A DNA stretch of 20,566 nt. Source: a virus. The position numbers were made by a program, and so were the translations under genes. Where the stretch lies: positions 1-20,566 of the IMG/VR virus record IMGVR_UViG_3300035034_002202. One strand, written 5' to 3'. Position 1 is the stretch's first letter. Each line of letters begins with the position of its first letter. Shown in pieces: positions 7,732 to 14,684 of the stretch. The notes below the pieces were generated by a model. It ran no database searches. It had not been told where the DNA came from and saw only the letters and a list, made by a program, of their open reading frames with translations.

Positions 7732-8208
7732 TTATAACTTGTTAACGCTGGTGAATTCGGTGTTTAGTCCGTTTCCAGCTGTAATAATTTGCACACCACT
7801 ATCTATTACTAACCCATGCATGTCGCTAACTAACAGTCCTACTGGATTGTCGTTTGAGTAATCATAAAAAATGTCTGCACGATCGCTTGCAAATTTCCAA
7901 ATGAACCCTTCGCCTGTTAAGCTAGGTGCACCTGCTGTTACTAAATCTGCAACTGCTTCTGGGTCATTCATGATAACCGGCATTGATCTTAATCCTATTG
8001 CCTGTAAAAATATCTCAAAGTTTTTCTGGCTTTGATCTTTTATTTCTCCAGTGGTTTCGATGTTAACACCACGTGTTATCTCATCTGCTTCTGCAGGATT
8101 GGTGTTAGGGTCAGTAAAAGCCAAAGGAGATGAAGCATAAACAACATAATACTGTAACGAACCTGTAACAGATTGTTGTGCGGTGGCCGCACCATTTATA
8201 CGTCTCAT
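7732..8208 (-). CDS. RVNGG-family small structural protein, paralogue 3
   Basis: A protein of 158 residues with a strong Shine-Dalgarno (AAAGGAGCAAAGGA) just before ATG. Its N-terminus (MRRINGAATAQQSVTGSLQYYVV) lines up with those of the genes at 8226-8732 and 8838-9251: a short strand with (K/R)-I/V-NG, a polar turn, then GSLxxxxV. The remainder differs from both. The centre (FEIFLQAIGLRSMPVIMND) looks helical, and the C-terminus (GLVIDSGVQIITAGNGLN) is strand-rich. There are 17 bases between it and the preceding paralogue. A virion surface or tail-associated role is inferred from the late operon and the family's repetition. Confidence 0.75.
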   Translation of the reverse strand: MRRINGAATAQQSVTGSLQYYVVYASSPLAFTDPNTNPAEADEITRGVNIETTGEIKDQSQKNFEIFLQAIGLRSMPVIMNDPEAVADLVTAGAPSLTGEGFIWKFASDRADIFYDYSNDNPVGLLVSDMHGLVIDSGVQIITAGNGLNTEFTSVNKL

Positions 8209-8225
8209 TCCTTTGCTCCTTTATG

Positions 8226-8732
8226 TTATGCCAATACGTAGGATACTTCTGTAACTGTTGTGCTAGTTAAATCGATGTTTTCAGTAACTGGTGTGACTGT
8301 GTTATCGCCTGCAGGGCCGCCGTTTGTAGTATTTACAGTGACAGTACCTAATGCAACAATTGCGGCAGTCATGGCGGCAACATCAATTTCGCCGTCTTCG
8401 TCTATCCAACCAATTGAAGTGTTTTCAACTGCAATGTGTATCTCGGCACACTCTGGTGTGCCTACTAAACCAATTTGTACAATTGTGCATCGTTCTGCAA
8501 TAGCTCGTAAAATTAGCTCGGCTGTTGATTCTGGCACTGCTTCGTCCTCGCCAACTAAATGAAAGTACTGCACAGTTGATCCTGTTGGACCGCCTTTGCT
8601 TGATGGTGGTATTGTTATTGAGCCGTCGCTTACTACATAGCCGAAGTTGGTATCTGCAATAATTTTAAAGTGTGACAGGCTACCCGATAGCATCTGGTCA
8701 GATACAATTCCGCCGTTTACTCTTAGAACCAT
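8226..8732 (-). CDS. RVNGG-family small structural protein, paralogue 2
   Basis: A protein of 168 residues, ATG preceded by CAGGAGAAATATC. The N-terminus MVLRVNGGIVSDQMLSGSLSHFKI matches the pattern of its two neighbours. Residues 66-82 (VPESTAELILRAIAERC) are helical. The C-terminal third is rich in Thr, Val and Asn and has strand-like character (TVTVNTTNGGPAGDN). It is the first gene behind the late promoter at 8762-8769 and heads the unit running to 6499. There are no transmembrane or signal segments. It is probably a virion component; the exact position in the particle is unknown. Confidence 0.75.
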   Translation of the reverse strand: MVLRVNGGIVSDQMLSGSLSHFKIIADTNFGYVVSDGSITIPPSSKGGPTGSTVQYFHLVGEDEAVPESTAELILRAIAERCTIVQIGLVGTPECAEIHIAVENTSIGWIDEDGEIDVAAMTAAIVALGTVTVNTTNGGPAGDNTVTPVTENIDLTSTTVTEVSYVLA

Positions 8733-8761
8733 GATATTTCTCCTGAAATAGTTATTTTGTG

Positions 8762-8769
8762 TATTTATC
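8762..8769 (-). promoter_or_regulatory. T4-type late promoter
   Basis: GATAAATACA on the minus strand, 29 bases before the ATG at 8732. It lies just downstream of the terminator at 8791-8816, so a new late transcript starts directly after the previous one ends. Confidence 0.8.
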
Positions 8770-8790
8770 GTTTCGAGAAACGTTAGTCAT

Positions 8791-8816
8791 AAAAAAACGG
8801 ACCGTGGTCCGTTTTT
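8791..8816 (-). terminator. Intrinsic terminator, probably bidirectional
   Basis: The stem CGGACC / GGTCCG (8798-8803 and 8806-8811) is flanked by seven A on the left and five T on the right. On the minus strand this gives a GC-rich hairpin followed by seven T, 22 bases after the end of the gene at 8838-9251. The plus strand also ends in a T run, so it could stop transcription both ways. Confidence 0.85.
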
Positions 8817-8837
8817 CATTTTACTTTTGCGCTATAC

Positions 8838-9251
8838 TTAGATTGAACGGAAGTACTGACCTTCGAACAATGTTAAGTCGCCAGCTACTGCGGCACGTAG
8901 TCCACTGAATACAGCAAATGCGATTTCAACAGTTGCGGCAACTGTATCACCATTTGCGTCATCGCCATCAACTGTAGTACCAGTTGAGATGATAGCATCG
9001 TCGTCAAGTGAGGTGTAACCCTGTGCATGACCAAGCATAACATCTACCTTTGTGCCCGTGGCATAAAGTTCAGATACTGCAAGTACAGTTGCTTTGTTTT
9101 CAAGCAATTTTGCAATTGCATTATCAAGAACTGAGTTTGGAATATCAAACGCAGAAGATGTGATATCGGCGCTGAATGTTAATGTAACGAATTCTACGTT
9201 ACGTTCTACCCAAACACCTGGCTGAATGCCACCGTTAACTTTAATTGTCAT
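8838..9251 (-). CDS. RVNGG-family small structural protein, paralogue 1 (monocistronic)
   Basis: A protein of 137 residues, ATG preceded by TGGAGAAACATT. The N-terminus is MTIKVNGGIQPGVWVERNVEFVTL, the family pattern shared with 8226-8732 and 7732-8208. The body is rich in Ala, Thr, Val and Asp, with alternating strands (VDVMLGHAQGY, TVAATVEIAFAVFSGLRAAV). The gene forms a complete single-gene unit: late promoter at 9300-9307, 5' hairpin at 9274-9290, strong ribosome binding site, and terminator at 8791-8816. Dedicated units of this kind are typical of abundant virion proteins, so an abundant capsid-decoration or tail protein is a fair guess. No enzymatic motif is present. Confidence 0.75.
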   Translation of the reverse strand: MTIKVNGGIQPGVWVERNVEFVTLTFSADITSSAFDIPNSVLDNAIAKLLENKATVLAVSELYATGTKVDVMLGHAQGYTSLDDDAIISTGTTVDGDDANGDTVAATVEIAFAVFSGLRAAVAGDLTLFEGQYFRSI

Positions 9252-9273
9252 AATGTTTCTCCATAATTTTTTT

Positions 9274-9290
9274 GCAAACCTTTTGTTTGC
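9274..9290 (-). promoter_or_regulatory. 5' leader hairpin of the monocistronic structural gene
   Basis: GCAAAC and GTTTGC form a 6-bp stem with a 5-base loop. The hairpin lies in the leader between the late promoter (9300-9307) and the ribosome binding site of the gene at 9251. It could protect the 5' end of an abundant mRNA. On the plus strand it is followed by T-rich sequence and might act as a weak terminator there. Confidence 0.5.
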
Positions 9291-9299
9291 TATTGTTTT

Positions 9300-9307
9300 T
9301 ATTTATC
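9300..9307 (-). promoter_or_regulatory. T4-type late promoter
   Basis: GATAAATAAA on the minus strand, 48 bases upstream of the ATG at 9251 and 22 bases after the stop of the gene at 9330-10364. The leader between this site and the ATG holds the hairpin at 9274-9290. Confidence 0.75.
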
Positions 9308-9329
9308 ATCTTTGGCAGAAAATATATCC

Positions 9330-10364
9330 TTATCCGACGAATTCATCGCCGTCTAAGTAGTCATTTGGCTTGCTTTTCATGGTAGCATAGTCTTTATGCA
9401 TATCTTCGTCGATATCGTCCTGTGCGCTTACTGTGCTATTGATAACATGCCATGCGTCGTCTACTTGGTCGGATTCAAGCAACCTGTCAAAGTGTGCAAT
9501 GGTTTGTGAGCTTGCAGTTTCGTGAAAATTTATTACATCGTCGTAGCTCACAGGGCACTCAGCGGCTTCGGCTTCTACTACACCACGTTCGCGATCAAAG
9601 TAACTTCCGTAGTAGGATGGCTTTACTGTGACTTCATATGCATCGCCTTTGCTGTCACGTATCAGTGCAACCATACCATCGCTTGTGGCGTGCGTCTTGA
9701 CAATGTCGTAATCGTTACTTTTACCGACAGTTCGAATAATGCCCATGGTATCCGTGAAGCTCAATCCCCTTGGCTGACCTCTTCCCGGGCGTCTTTCTTT
9801 GGTGCCTAAGTTGCCTTCGGCAAGAGGATCATCAGGATCAATGTCGCGGCTTTCTAATTCTGCACGCAATACACGAGGATCTAAATCCATCATCTGTGCG
9901 GCAATTATTAGCGGTTTTTTGATGCCGTGTACTGCATTGTTAGCAGATAGCTTCTTGAATGTTGCGACCGCAGAATCTAGCTTTTTCTGGTTGAATACAC
10001 GGGACAAACCGTGCCTGACGCCATGTGATATAAACCCTTCGTTCTTAGGATCGTCCGGTAACAATTCGATGTCGTCATCATCGTCTGCATGAGCGGTTGG
10101 CACTGAAAGAGGTTTAGCTTTAGATACTTGTAGCTTATCACCAAGTTTGTCTGTGGCAACGAACTTAACTTGATTGTCGTGGCCCATGTAATAGAAAGTA
10201 TTGTCGTACACGTATCCGGGGTATGTGTTTCTTCCGGATACTGTGGCCGGGCGGCCTGTTTTTATAATATCGTGCCAATCAAGTGATTCGGTAATGCGGC
10301 CTGAGCTTTCCCAGCAACTGTCTTCAAATTCTTTTAGAAATTTATCAAATCCATTTGATGTCAT
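9330..10364 (-). CDS. Phage protein of unknown function, 344 residues
   Basis: ATG preceded by AAGGAAG. The N-terminal part (1-85) includes a strand-rich segment, GYVYDNTFYYMGHDNQVKFVA. An acidic run, DDDDDIELLPDD, sits near residue 100. Residues 110-180 are helical (VRHGLSRVFNQKKLDSAVATFKKL then IIAAQMMDLDPRVLRAELE). Residues about 205-265 again look like a small beta domain (GMVALIRDSKGDAYEVTVKP), and the C-terminus is acidic. I recognise no family. It lies 16 bases after the nucleotidyltransferase gene and probably shares its sigma70-type promoter. A GATAAATACC inside that upstream gene (10550-10557) could add late expression. Confidence 0.7.
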   Translation of the reverse strand: MTSNGFDKFLKEFEDSCWESSGRITESLDWHDIIKTGRPATVSGRNTYPGYVYDNTFYYMGHDNQVKFVATDKLGDKLQVSKAKPLSVPTAHADDDDDIELLPDDPKNEGFISHGVRHGLSRVFNQKKLDSAVATFKKLSANNAVHGIKKPLIIAAQMMDLDPRVLRAELESRDIDPDDPLAEGNLGTKERRPGRGQPRGLSFTDTMGIIRTVGKSNDYDIVKTHATSDGMVALIRDSKGDAYEVTVKPSYYGSYFDRERGVVEAEAAECPVSYDDVINFHETASSQTIAHFDRLLESDQVDDAWHVINSTVSAQDDIDEDMHKDYATMKSKPNDYLDGDEFVG

Positions 10365-10380
10365 TGTACTTCCTTTGCGG

Positions 10381-11193
10381 CTACTTGATGTAGCGTGCTA
10401 TTTCAGTTGGGTAATCCCAACTCTTAGTTTTTAAATCGTGGTGATCAGAGAAATTATCTGCAATGCGATTATAAATTTCTTCGCGTTTCTTTACATCGTG
10501 CGCATACACAATGCCAACTGCTTCTATGATCTTCTCTGCGCTTGTTAGGTATTTATCATTTAACTGACCACGGAATAGCAGTCTTGCGACTTCAGCAGGG
10601 TTGTAATACGGGCCTTCGAGTTCGGTTTCCTTGGATGTCTTTGCGTATACACCATTGGGAAGAAACCGATAAGTTCTACGAATCTTGGTAAGTCCTGTTT
10701 TAGAAGACCACTTGTAACGCTTGCAATCAACACAAAGACCATCTGCATTAACATCGGTTGACAATTCTTCTCTGTCTGTCATGGATGCAAGTGCTGATAT
10801 TGCGGTGTTGCGGTGAGTGCCTTTCAAGCACGATTCCTCTGCGCTAGGCGAGTGATAATAAAAGTTAAGCCAAGTCGGATTACCAAATATAAAGTCAACT
10901 TGTACTTTATCGCCTGTCTCGGCAACTGTCCATGGAAAACTAATGTTGCCACCGAATTTTCTAACATCGTGGTCGTTGACCAGTGTCTTTGCAACCACAA
11001 ACAATTCAGTTTGTTTTTCTTTTGTGAGTAAATTGACTGCAATATCAAGGTCTCCACTCATTGGCTTCTTGCCCGCTGATCCAAGTAGTTTATAATCTGA
11101 CGGTATACCGAATGCTGTTACTATAGCGTTAACAGTTGTATTGATATGTTCTTTCTTGATTGGCTTAACATTACTAAAGGCATTGCCGCCCAT
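10381..11193 (-). CDS. DNA polymerase beta-fold nucleotidyltransferase
   Basis: A protein of 270 residues, ATG preceded by TAGGAGAACAAC. The active-site pattern of the pol-beta nucleotidyltransferase superfamily is visible: LLGSAG (G38, S39) followed by SGDLDI with D48 and D50, and the third acidic residue in KVQVDFIFG (D100). The following region has conserved-looking aromatic and basic residues (NPTWLNFYYHSP, KRYKWSSKTGLTKIRRTYRF), including a CVDC pair near residue 155, then a helical C-terminus. The enzyme would transfer a nucleotide to an unidentified acceptor (RNA, protein or small molecule). It starts an early-type unit with its own near-consensus sigma70 promoter. The superfamily call is good; the substrate is unknown. 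Confidence 0.75.
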   Translation of the reverse strand: MGGNAFSNVKPIKKEHINTTVNAIVTAFGIPSDYKLLGSAGKKPMSGDLDIAVNLLTKEKQTELFVVAKTLVNDHDVRKFGGNISFPWTVAETGDKVQVDFIFGNPTWLNFYYHSPSAEESCLKGTHRNTAISALASMTDREELSTDVNADGLCVDCKRYKWSSKTGLTKIRRTYRFLPNGVYAKTSKETELEGPYYNPAEVARLLFRGQLNDKYLTSAEKIIEAVGIVYAHDVKKREEIYNRIADNFSDHHDLKTKSWDYPTEIARYIK

Positions 11194-11222
11194 GTTGTTC
11201 TCCTATGAGTGTTAATGCCTTT

Positions 11223-11251
11223 AGTATACGCTAAGTGGTAGAGGTTGTCAA
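11223..11251 (-). promoter_or_regulatory. Sigma70-type (early) promoter of the nucleotidyltransferase unit
   Basis: The -35 is TTGACA (11246-11251), the spacer is 17 bases, and the -10 is TATACT (11223-11228), 11 of 12 consensus matches. As at the exonuclease promoter, the -35 continues as TTGACAACC and follows directly after the TAG stop of the upstream gene. Unlike that promoter, it leaves about 22 bases of leader with a normal Shine-Dalgarno. Confidence 0.85.
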
Positions 11252-11698
11252 CTAGACCCAGGGTGCGTTTTTGCTCCACGATCTACATGACCAGTAGCCT
11301 GCAGATGTCTTGTCTTTTTTCTGGTCGCACTTGTGTCTAGCACGGAAACTTTTCTTTGCATCTGGATCTGATCGCTTGATACTCATGTCGGGAGAGCCAA
11401 AACTAACCTTGACCACATTGCCCTTGGCGTTCTTGACATAGACATAATACTTTTTAGAGCCGCCGCGTTTGGGCTTGTTTAACTCAACCTGCTTGCCTTG
11501 GTAGTCAGCTTCTTCTAGCTGAGATGCAACAGGACCGTACACTTCGACGATGTTATCATCTACAACATATTCATTGACACCTTCGGGAACACAGTTGGGT
11601 ACTTCTTTGCCGTCTTTGGTCTTCATGCCGACCATTTTATAGTTTTTCCAGCACGGATCATCGTCTTCGTTTGTTTGTGTGAGTTCGAATAATCTCAT
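11252..11698 (-). CDS. Conserved phage protein with FRARHxC/YWSC module
   Basis: A protein of 148 residues; its ATG overlaps the preceding stop as ATGA. Two modules are visible. Residues 13-40 (DDPCWKNYKMVGMKTK, VPNCVPEG) hold Cys16 and Cys36. Residues 68-143 run from a Lys-rich strand segment (KKYYVYVKNAKGNVVKVSFG) to SFRARHKCDQKKDK and YWSCRSW, with Cys124 and Cys138. I recall both modules from T4-like marine phages, sometimes near prohead and head genes, but their function is not known to me. The paired cysteines could bind metal or form disulphides. The protein is strongly basic at the C-terminal end. Last gene of the late block beginning at 15242. Confidence 0.75.
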   Translation of the reverse strand: MRLFELTQTNEDDDPCWKNYKMVGMKTKDGKEVPNCVPEGVNEYVVDDNIVEVYGPVASQLEEADYQGKQVELNKPKRGGSKKYYVYVKNAKGNVVKVSFGSPDMSIKRSDPDAKKSFRARHKCDQKKDKTSAGYWSCRSWSKNAPWV

Positions 11699-11985
11699 GA
11701 TATATAGAAGTTCAGTTCAAACGGAGTGGTTTCGGTACCGCGGTTGTATACTTGTACTGCTATGCCTTTGTTTAGTTCCTTACCATCTTTGTGTAACGGT
11801 AGAAGCAGACTAACAGTTTCGCCCTCAGGTGGCTTACGAGGTCCGTTGTTAACCAATCGGAACCAATCATCTTCGCTTACATCTAAGCCTTGTTTCTCGA
11901 CAACTAACCTTGCATGATTAATAGCGGCCGAATATGTGCTAAAATACGTGCGTTCTAAGTCTCTTTTAATTTCGTCTAATCTCAC
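11695..11985 (-). CDS. Small conserved phage protein, GTG start
   Basis: I place the start at GTG 11985 because AAGGA lies six bases upstream. A longer frame from an ATG at 12021 lacks such a site and would extend further into the ligase gene. The product is 96 residues: helical N-terminus (LDEIKRDLERTYFSTYSAAINHARLVVEKQG), then DDWFRLVNNGPRKPPEG, then strands ending in AVQVYNRG and PFELNFYIS. The shape suggests a compact alpha/beta fold. It overlaps the ligase gene by 20 bases and the next gene by four. Family and role are unknown to me; the tight coupling suggests production together with its neighbours. Confidence 0.7.
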   Translation of the reverse strand: MRLDEIKRDLERTYFSTYSAAINHARLVVEKQGLDVSEDDWFRLVNNGPRKPPEGETVSLLLPLHKDGKELNKGIAVQVYNRGTETTPFELNFYIS

Positions 11986-13120
11986 TTTCAATCCTTGATA
12001 ATTCGTCAAATGCTGTAACAAAGGCGCTTCTATCTCGTGTTCTTACACAAGCGGTACGTCGTTCAGTGTATTCGTGTCCGGTGATGCCTATTACAGTTAT
12101 ACAATTCTTTTCTTCTGCTTGGTATTTATCTATCGTATCGAGATACTTACTTTTTAATTCGGCTACCTGTTCAAGAGTGGATATTTCGCCTGCTTCTTTT
12201 CGTATGTTCTTTATCGTATCTCGAAACTTCCATATAAAGTTCTTTACTAAAAGGAAGGCGTGCTGATCCACTAGCTTGAATTCAATGTTGCCATCGGTGA
12301 TCACAAAACCCTCGTTGAGCATGCTGAACGAATCCGTAAACATGTTCACTGGAAAAAGTGTTGATTTTTTTTGTCTTAGTATGTCGCGGTATCTAGAACG
12401 TAACGATTTGAATATTGGCTTAACATCTTTCCACGGTAAATCAAACTTTGCAGGATGTTGTCTGTTTAGCGGCCAGTCTATTATGTCATGCACTGTTAGA
12501 TCAACACCGGAAACATGCTGTGTGGCACATAGGAATATTTGTAAACTCGATAGATATCTGGTATTTAATTCATGTGTGTGGTGGTCAATGGTGCGTATGC
12601 GAAACGAATGTTGTTTTTTGCTGACTTCGCTTTCGGTGTATGATTTTAAATTGACTGTTTTACATTTAACGTTTTCGGTCTTACCGCTTATTGACTTCAA
12701 GAAATATAAGGGGGCTTTTTTAAACAGCACTATCGTTACCACATCGGTATTGTGAACATAACACACAACGTTAGGCTGGAATCCGATTAGTACTTCTGCT
12801 CCCACTTCCTCGTCCATTTCGATTAGTTGTTCGACATAAGTGGAGTGTTCAAGCAAGGCAGCAAGTGCTAATTTCTGAAAGTTGGTAAAGAAGGAGGTCT
12901 CGTAGTCTTCTACGCGATAGTATTTTTCTTTCTTGTCACGTCGGGTGTAAATGCCTTTTTCGTCACGCCCAACAACGATGTTCGAACCGTCTAGCTTTTC
13001 AGTACACGAAAAGTCTGCAGGGCGAGATAAAAAATCTAGTATGTCTTTTGCGGGTAGGTCTTCAAAGTGTTTCATGTCTTGTTCTGCCATAGCGAAGTTT
13101 TGTACTTCGTATAATAGCAT
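11966..13120 (-). CDS. ATP-dependent RNA/DNA ligase-like nucleotidyltransferase
   Basis: A protein of 384 residues from ATG at 13120 (a TTG two codons earlier is possible). Nucleotidyltransferase motifs of the covalent ligase/capping superfamily appear in order: motif I TEKLDGSN with the candidate AMP-accepting lysine K42, motif III-like GAEVLIGFQPNVVCY (E109), motif IV EGFVI (E270) and motif V FKLVD (K282). The spacing between motifs III and IV is long, with an inserted region (about 145-260). The N-terminus up to about residue 30 and the helical C-terminus (300-384) lie outside the catalytic core. It would join or repair nucleic acid ends, perhaps RNA as T4 Rnl1 and Rnl2 do. It lies unexpectedly within a late, mostly structural block. 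The substrate cannot be told from sequence. Confidence 0.7.
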   Translation of the reverse strand: MLLYEVQNFAMAEQDMKHFEDLPAKDILDFLSRPADFSCTEKLDGSNIVVGRDEKGIYTRRDKKEKYYRVEDYETSFFTNFQKLALAALLEHSTYVEQLIEMDEEVGAEVLIGFQPNVVCYVHNTDVVTIVLFKKAPLYFLKSISGKTENVKCKTVNLKSYTESEVSKKQHSFRIRTIDHHTHELNTRYLSSLQIFLCATQHVSGVDLTVHDIIDWPLNRQHPAKFDLPWKDVKPIFKSLRSRYRDILRQKKSTLFPVNMFTDSFSMLNEGFVITDGNIEFKLVDQHAFLLVKNFIWKFRDTIKNIRKEAGEISTLEQVAELKSKYLDTIDKYQAEEKNCITVIGITGHEYTERRTACVRTRDRSAFVTAFDELSRIESEIRRN

Positions 13121-14684
13121 CTTCAAATACTTTTTGCAACTGTTCCAGTGTAATAGATTCTATTGTTCGGGATGGTCGCACTCTTGTCTTCTCGCCTGGC
13201 TGTGTGCTAACTCTAGCTCTTGGCTTTTCTTTAGCGGCTTCTGGTGGGTTCTTAATTCTGACACGTTGTTTTTTGCCTGGTTCTTTTTCTTGCTCTGGTC
13301 TTACTGTCTGGCGTGTTTTATACAACTTTTTGCCTGCAATGTCGTTAAGCATATTCTTTTTAACTGTGCTGTCTAGTTTAGAAGAATTTCTTATTACTTT
13401 GGTAACTGCATTGACAAGGTCGCTGTATTCTTCGTATTCTTGTCTGTCGTGCAAATAGTTTACAGCTTCGCCGGCAACTCTTTCTGCATCGTCTGTTTTA
13501 GCAAACTCGCGTGTCCAACGTGTCATGTATTGCCTAACTGCTTTTGCTTGAGAGCCGTCGGATGCATTTGTTACACGTGAAACACGCAATAGCACTTGCT
13601 TGATCTGGCTGTCGGATATAACAGCTTCTTCTAACTGCACTGATTCAGATATTTCCTTTGGGTACATGGTTTCTAAGTAATCAACAACGTGCGCTGTTAA
13701 GTTAATTCCTTTGATTGCGTTTGCAAAGCGAGTAACCTTAGGGTTACTGCCTTCGCCACTGTCTACATCAGCTTTGCCGAATGCTTTGTTGATTTCACGA
13801 TTGGATAGTCCTGCACTACTGAGTATCTTTTTAATCTCATCTATGTCAGTTGGTCGACCGCGTTTATTCCATGTGGTCAATAACTCATCGTAACTTAACT
13901 CTGGCTTATCGCCAAAGCCAAACTTTTCGTTTACGTTGTCTGCCCCTGCTAACTCACGCATGCGGTCCAGTTCAAAGTTGCTGTCCAAATCGCTTTCATT
14001 TACCGATGCAGTATCTGCAGGCCCGAGGTCTTTAACTGATTTTTCTAATGCACTTGATAACTTTTTACCTTTCATTACTTCTGAGACAGTAGACAAGTAC
14101 AGTATAATCGATGGCACTGCAATGTTGCGCTTCATCATGTCTGTTGCGCTGGCAAGTGACGCTACTGCAAAGGCACCGTACTGTGGTGCTCCTTTTGCTA
14201 CTTTTTCAATTTCGCCGATCTCTTCGGAGATGCGTGTGTATGAACGTGGTAGACGTCGGGCTTGTTCACGGGTTTTTAAGACCTGGGCTTCTATTTTGCT
14301 ATCGATCATTTCGATGGTGCGAGTAGCTGTTGGGCCACCTTGCTTGATTATGTTTATTAGTTTAGTGGTAGATGGCTCGGCGGCTTTAACAAGCGAGGTG
14401 AGCTTACCTTTAATCTGGGTGGATATTTTTGCAATTTTGTCAGCTGAGCCAACATAGGCATCTTTTGCTTTGGTAACGAGCCCTTTTTCACTACGCATAG
14501 CAACGGCGGTTTTAAATATCCGAGTGGCATCGCTAGGAGACAAATCGGCTTCTGCTAACACAAGTCGTATTGCCTTATCCGGCAATTCAGAAAGTAATGT
14601 TGCCGATTCGGAAATAACTCTGTTTTGCTGGGCTGTGATTGTTACTGCATTCCGTGATACTGATTCAAATAACTTATCAATCAC
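13062..14684 (-). CDS. Large late structural or internal virion protein
   Basis: A protein of 540 residues from GTG at 14684, with AGGGAATT upstream. It is mainly helical. ISESAT lies at 24-29 and ELDRMRELAG at 238-247; both recur in the 261-residue protein at 6938-7723. Residues 170-205 are hydrophobic (AFAVASLASATDMM, IAVPSIILYLSTVSEVM) and could form a helical hairpin in a membrane or a protein core. SYDELLTTWNKRGRPTDIDE (264-283) begins a small helical module I recall from marine T4-like phages. The tail (455-510) is strongly basic with RVRIKNPPE and RARVSTQPGEK, suited to DNA contact. It may be an internal or prohead-core protein. Its 3' end overlaps the ligase gene by 59 bases. Confidence 0.7.
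   Translation of the reverse strand: MIDKLFESVSRNAVTITAQQNRVISESATLLSELPDKAIRLVLAEADLSPSDATRIFKTAVAMRSEKGLVTKAKDAYVGSADKIAKISTQIKGKLTSLVKAAEPSTTKLINIIKQGGPTATRTIEMIDSKIEAQVLKTREQARRLPRSYTRISEEIGEIEKVAKGAPQYGAFAVASLASATDMMKRNIAVPSIILYLSTVSEVMKGKKLSSALEKSVKDLGPADTASVNESDLDSNFELDRMRELAGADNVNEKFGFGDKPELSYDELLTTWNKRGRPTDIDEIKKILSSAGLSNREINKAFGKADVDSGEGSNPKVTRFANAIKGINLTAHVVDYLETMYPKEISESVQLEEAVISDSQIKQVLLRVSRVTNASDGSQAKAVRQYMTRWTREFAKTDDAERVAGEAVNYLHDRQEYEEYSDLVNAVTKVIRNSSKLDSTVKKNMLNDIAGKKLYKTRQTVRPEQEKEPGKKQRVRIKNPPEAAKEKPRARVSTQPGEKTRVRPSRTIESITLEQLQKVFEDAIIRSTKLRYGRTRHETL

Noticed and set aside
10550-10557. GATAAATACC inside the nucleotidyltransferase gene
   Set aside because: It is encoded by the codons for Asp-Lys-Tyr and lies about 190 bases from the next start. 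It could still act as an internal late promoter for the 344-residue gene, but I did not list it as one.
12123-12130. GATAAATACC inside the ligase-like gene
   Set aside because: It uses the same Asp-Lys-Tyr codons within a clear coding region, 138 bases from the next start. Probably coincidence.
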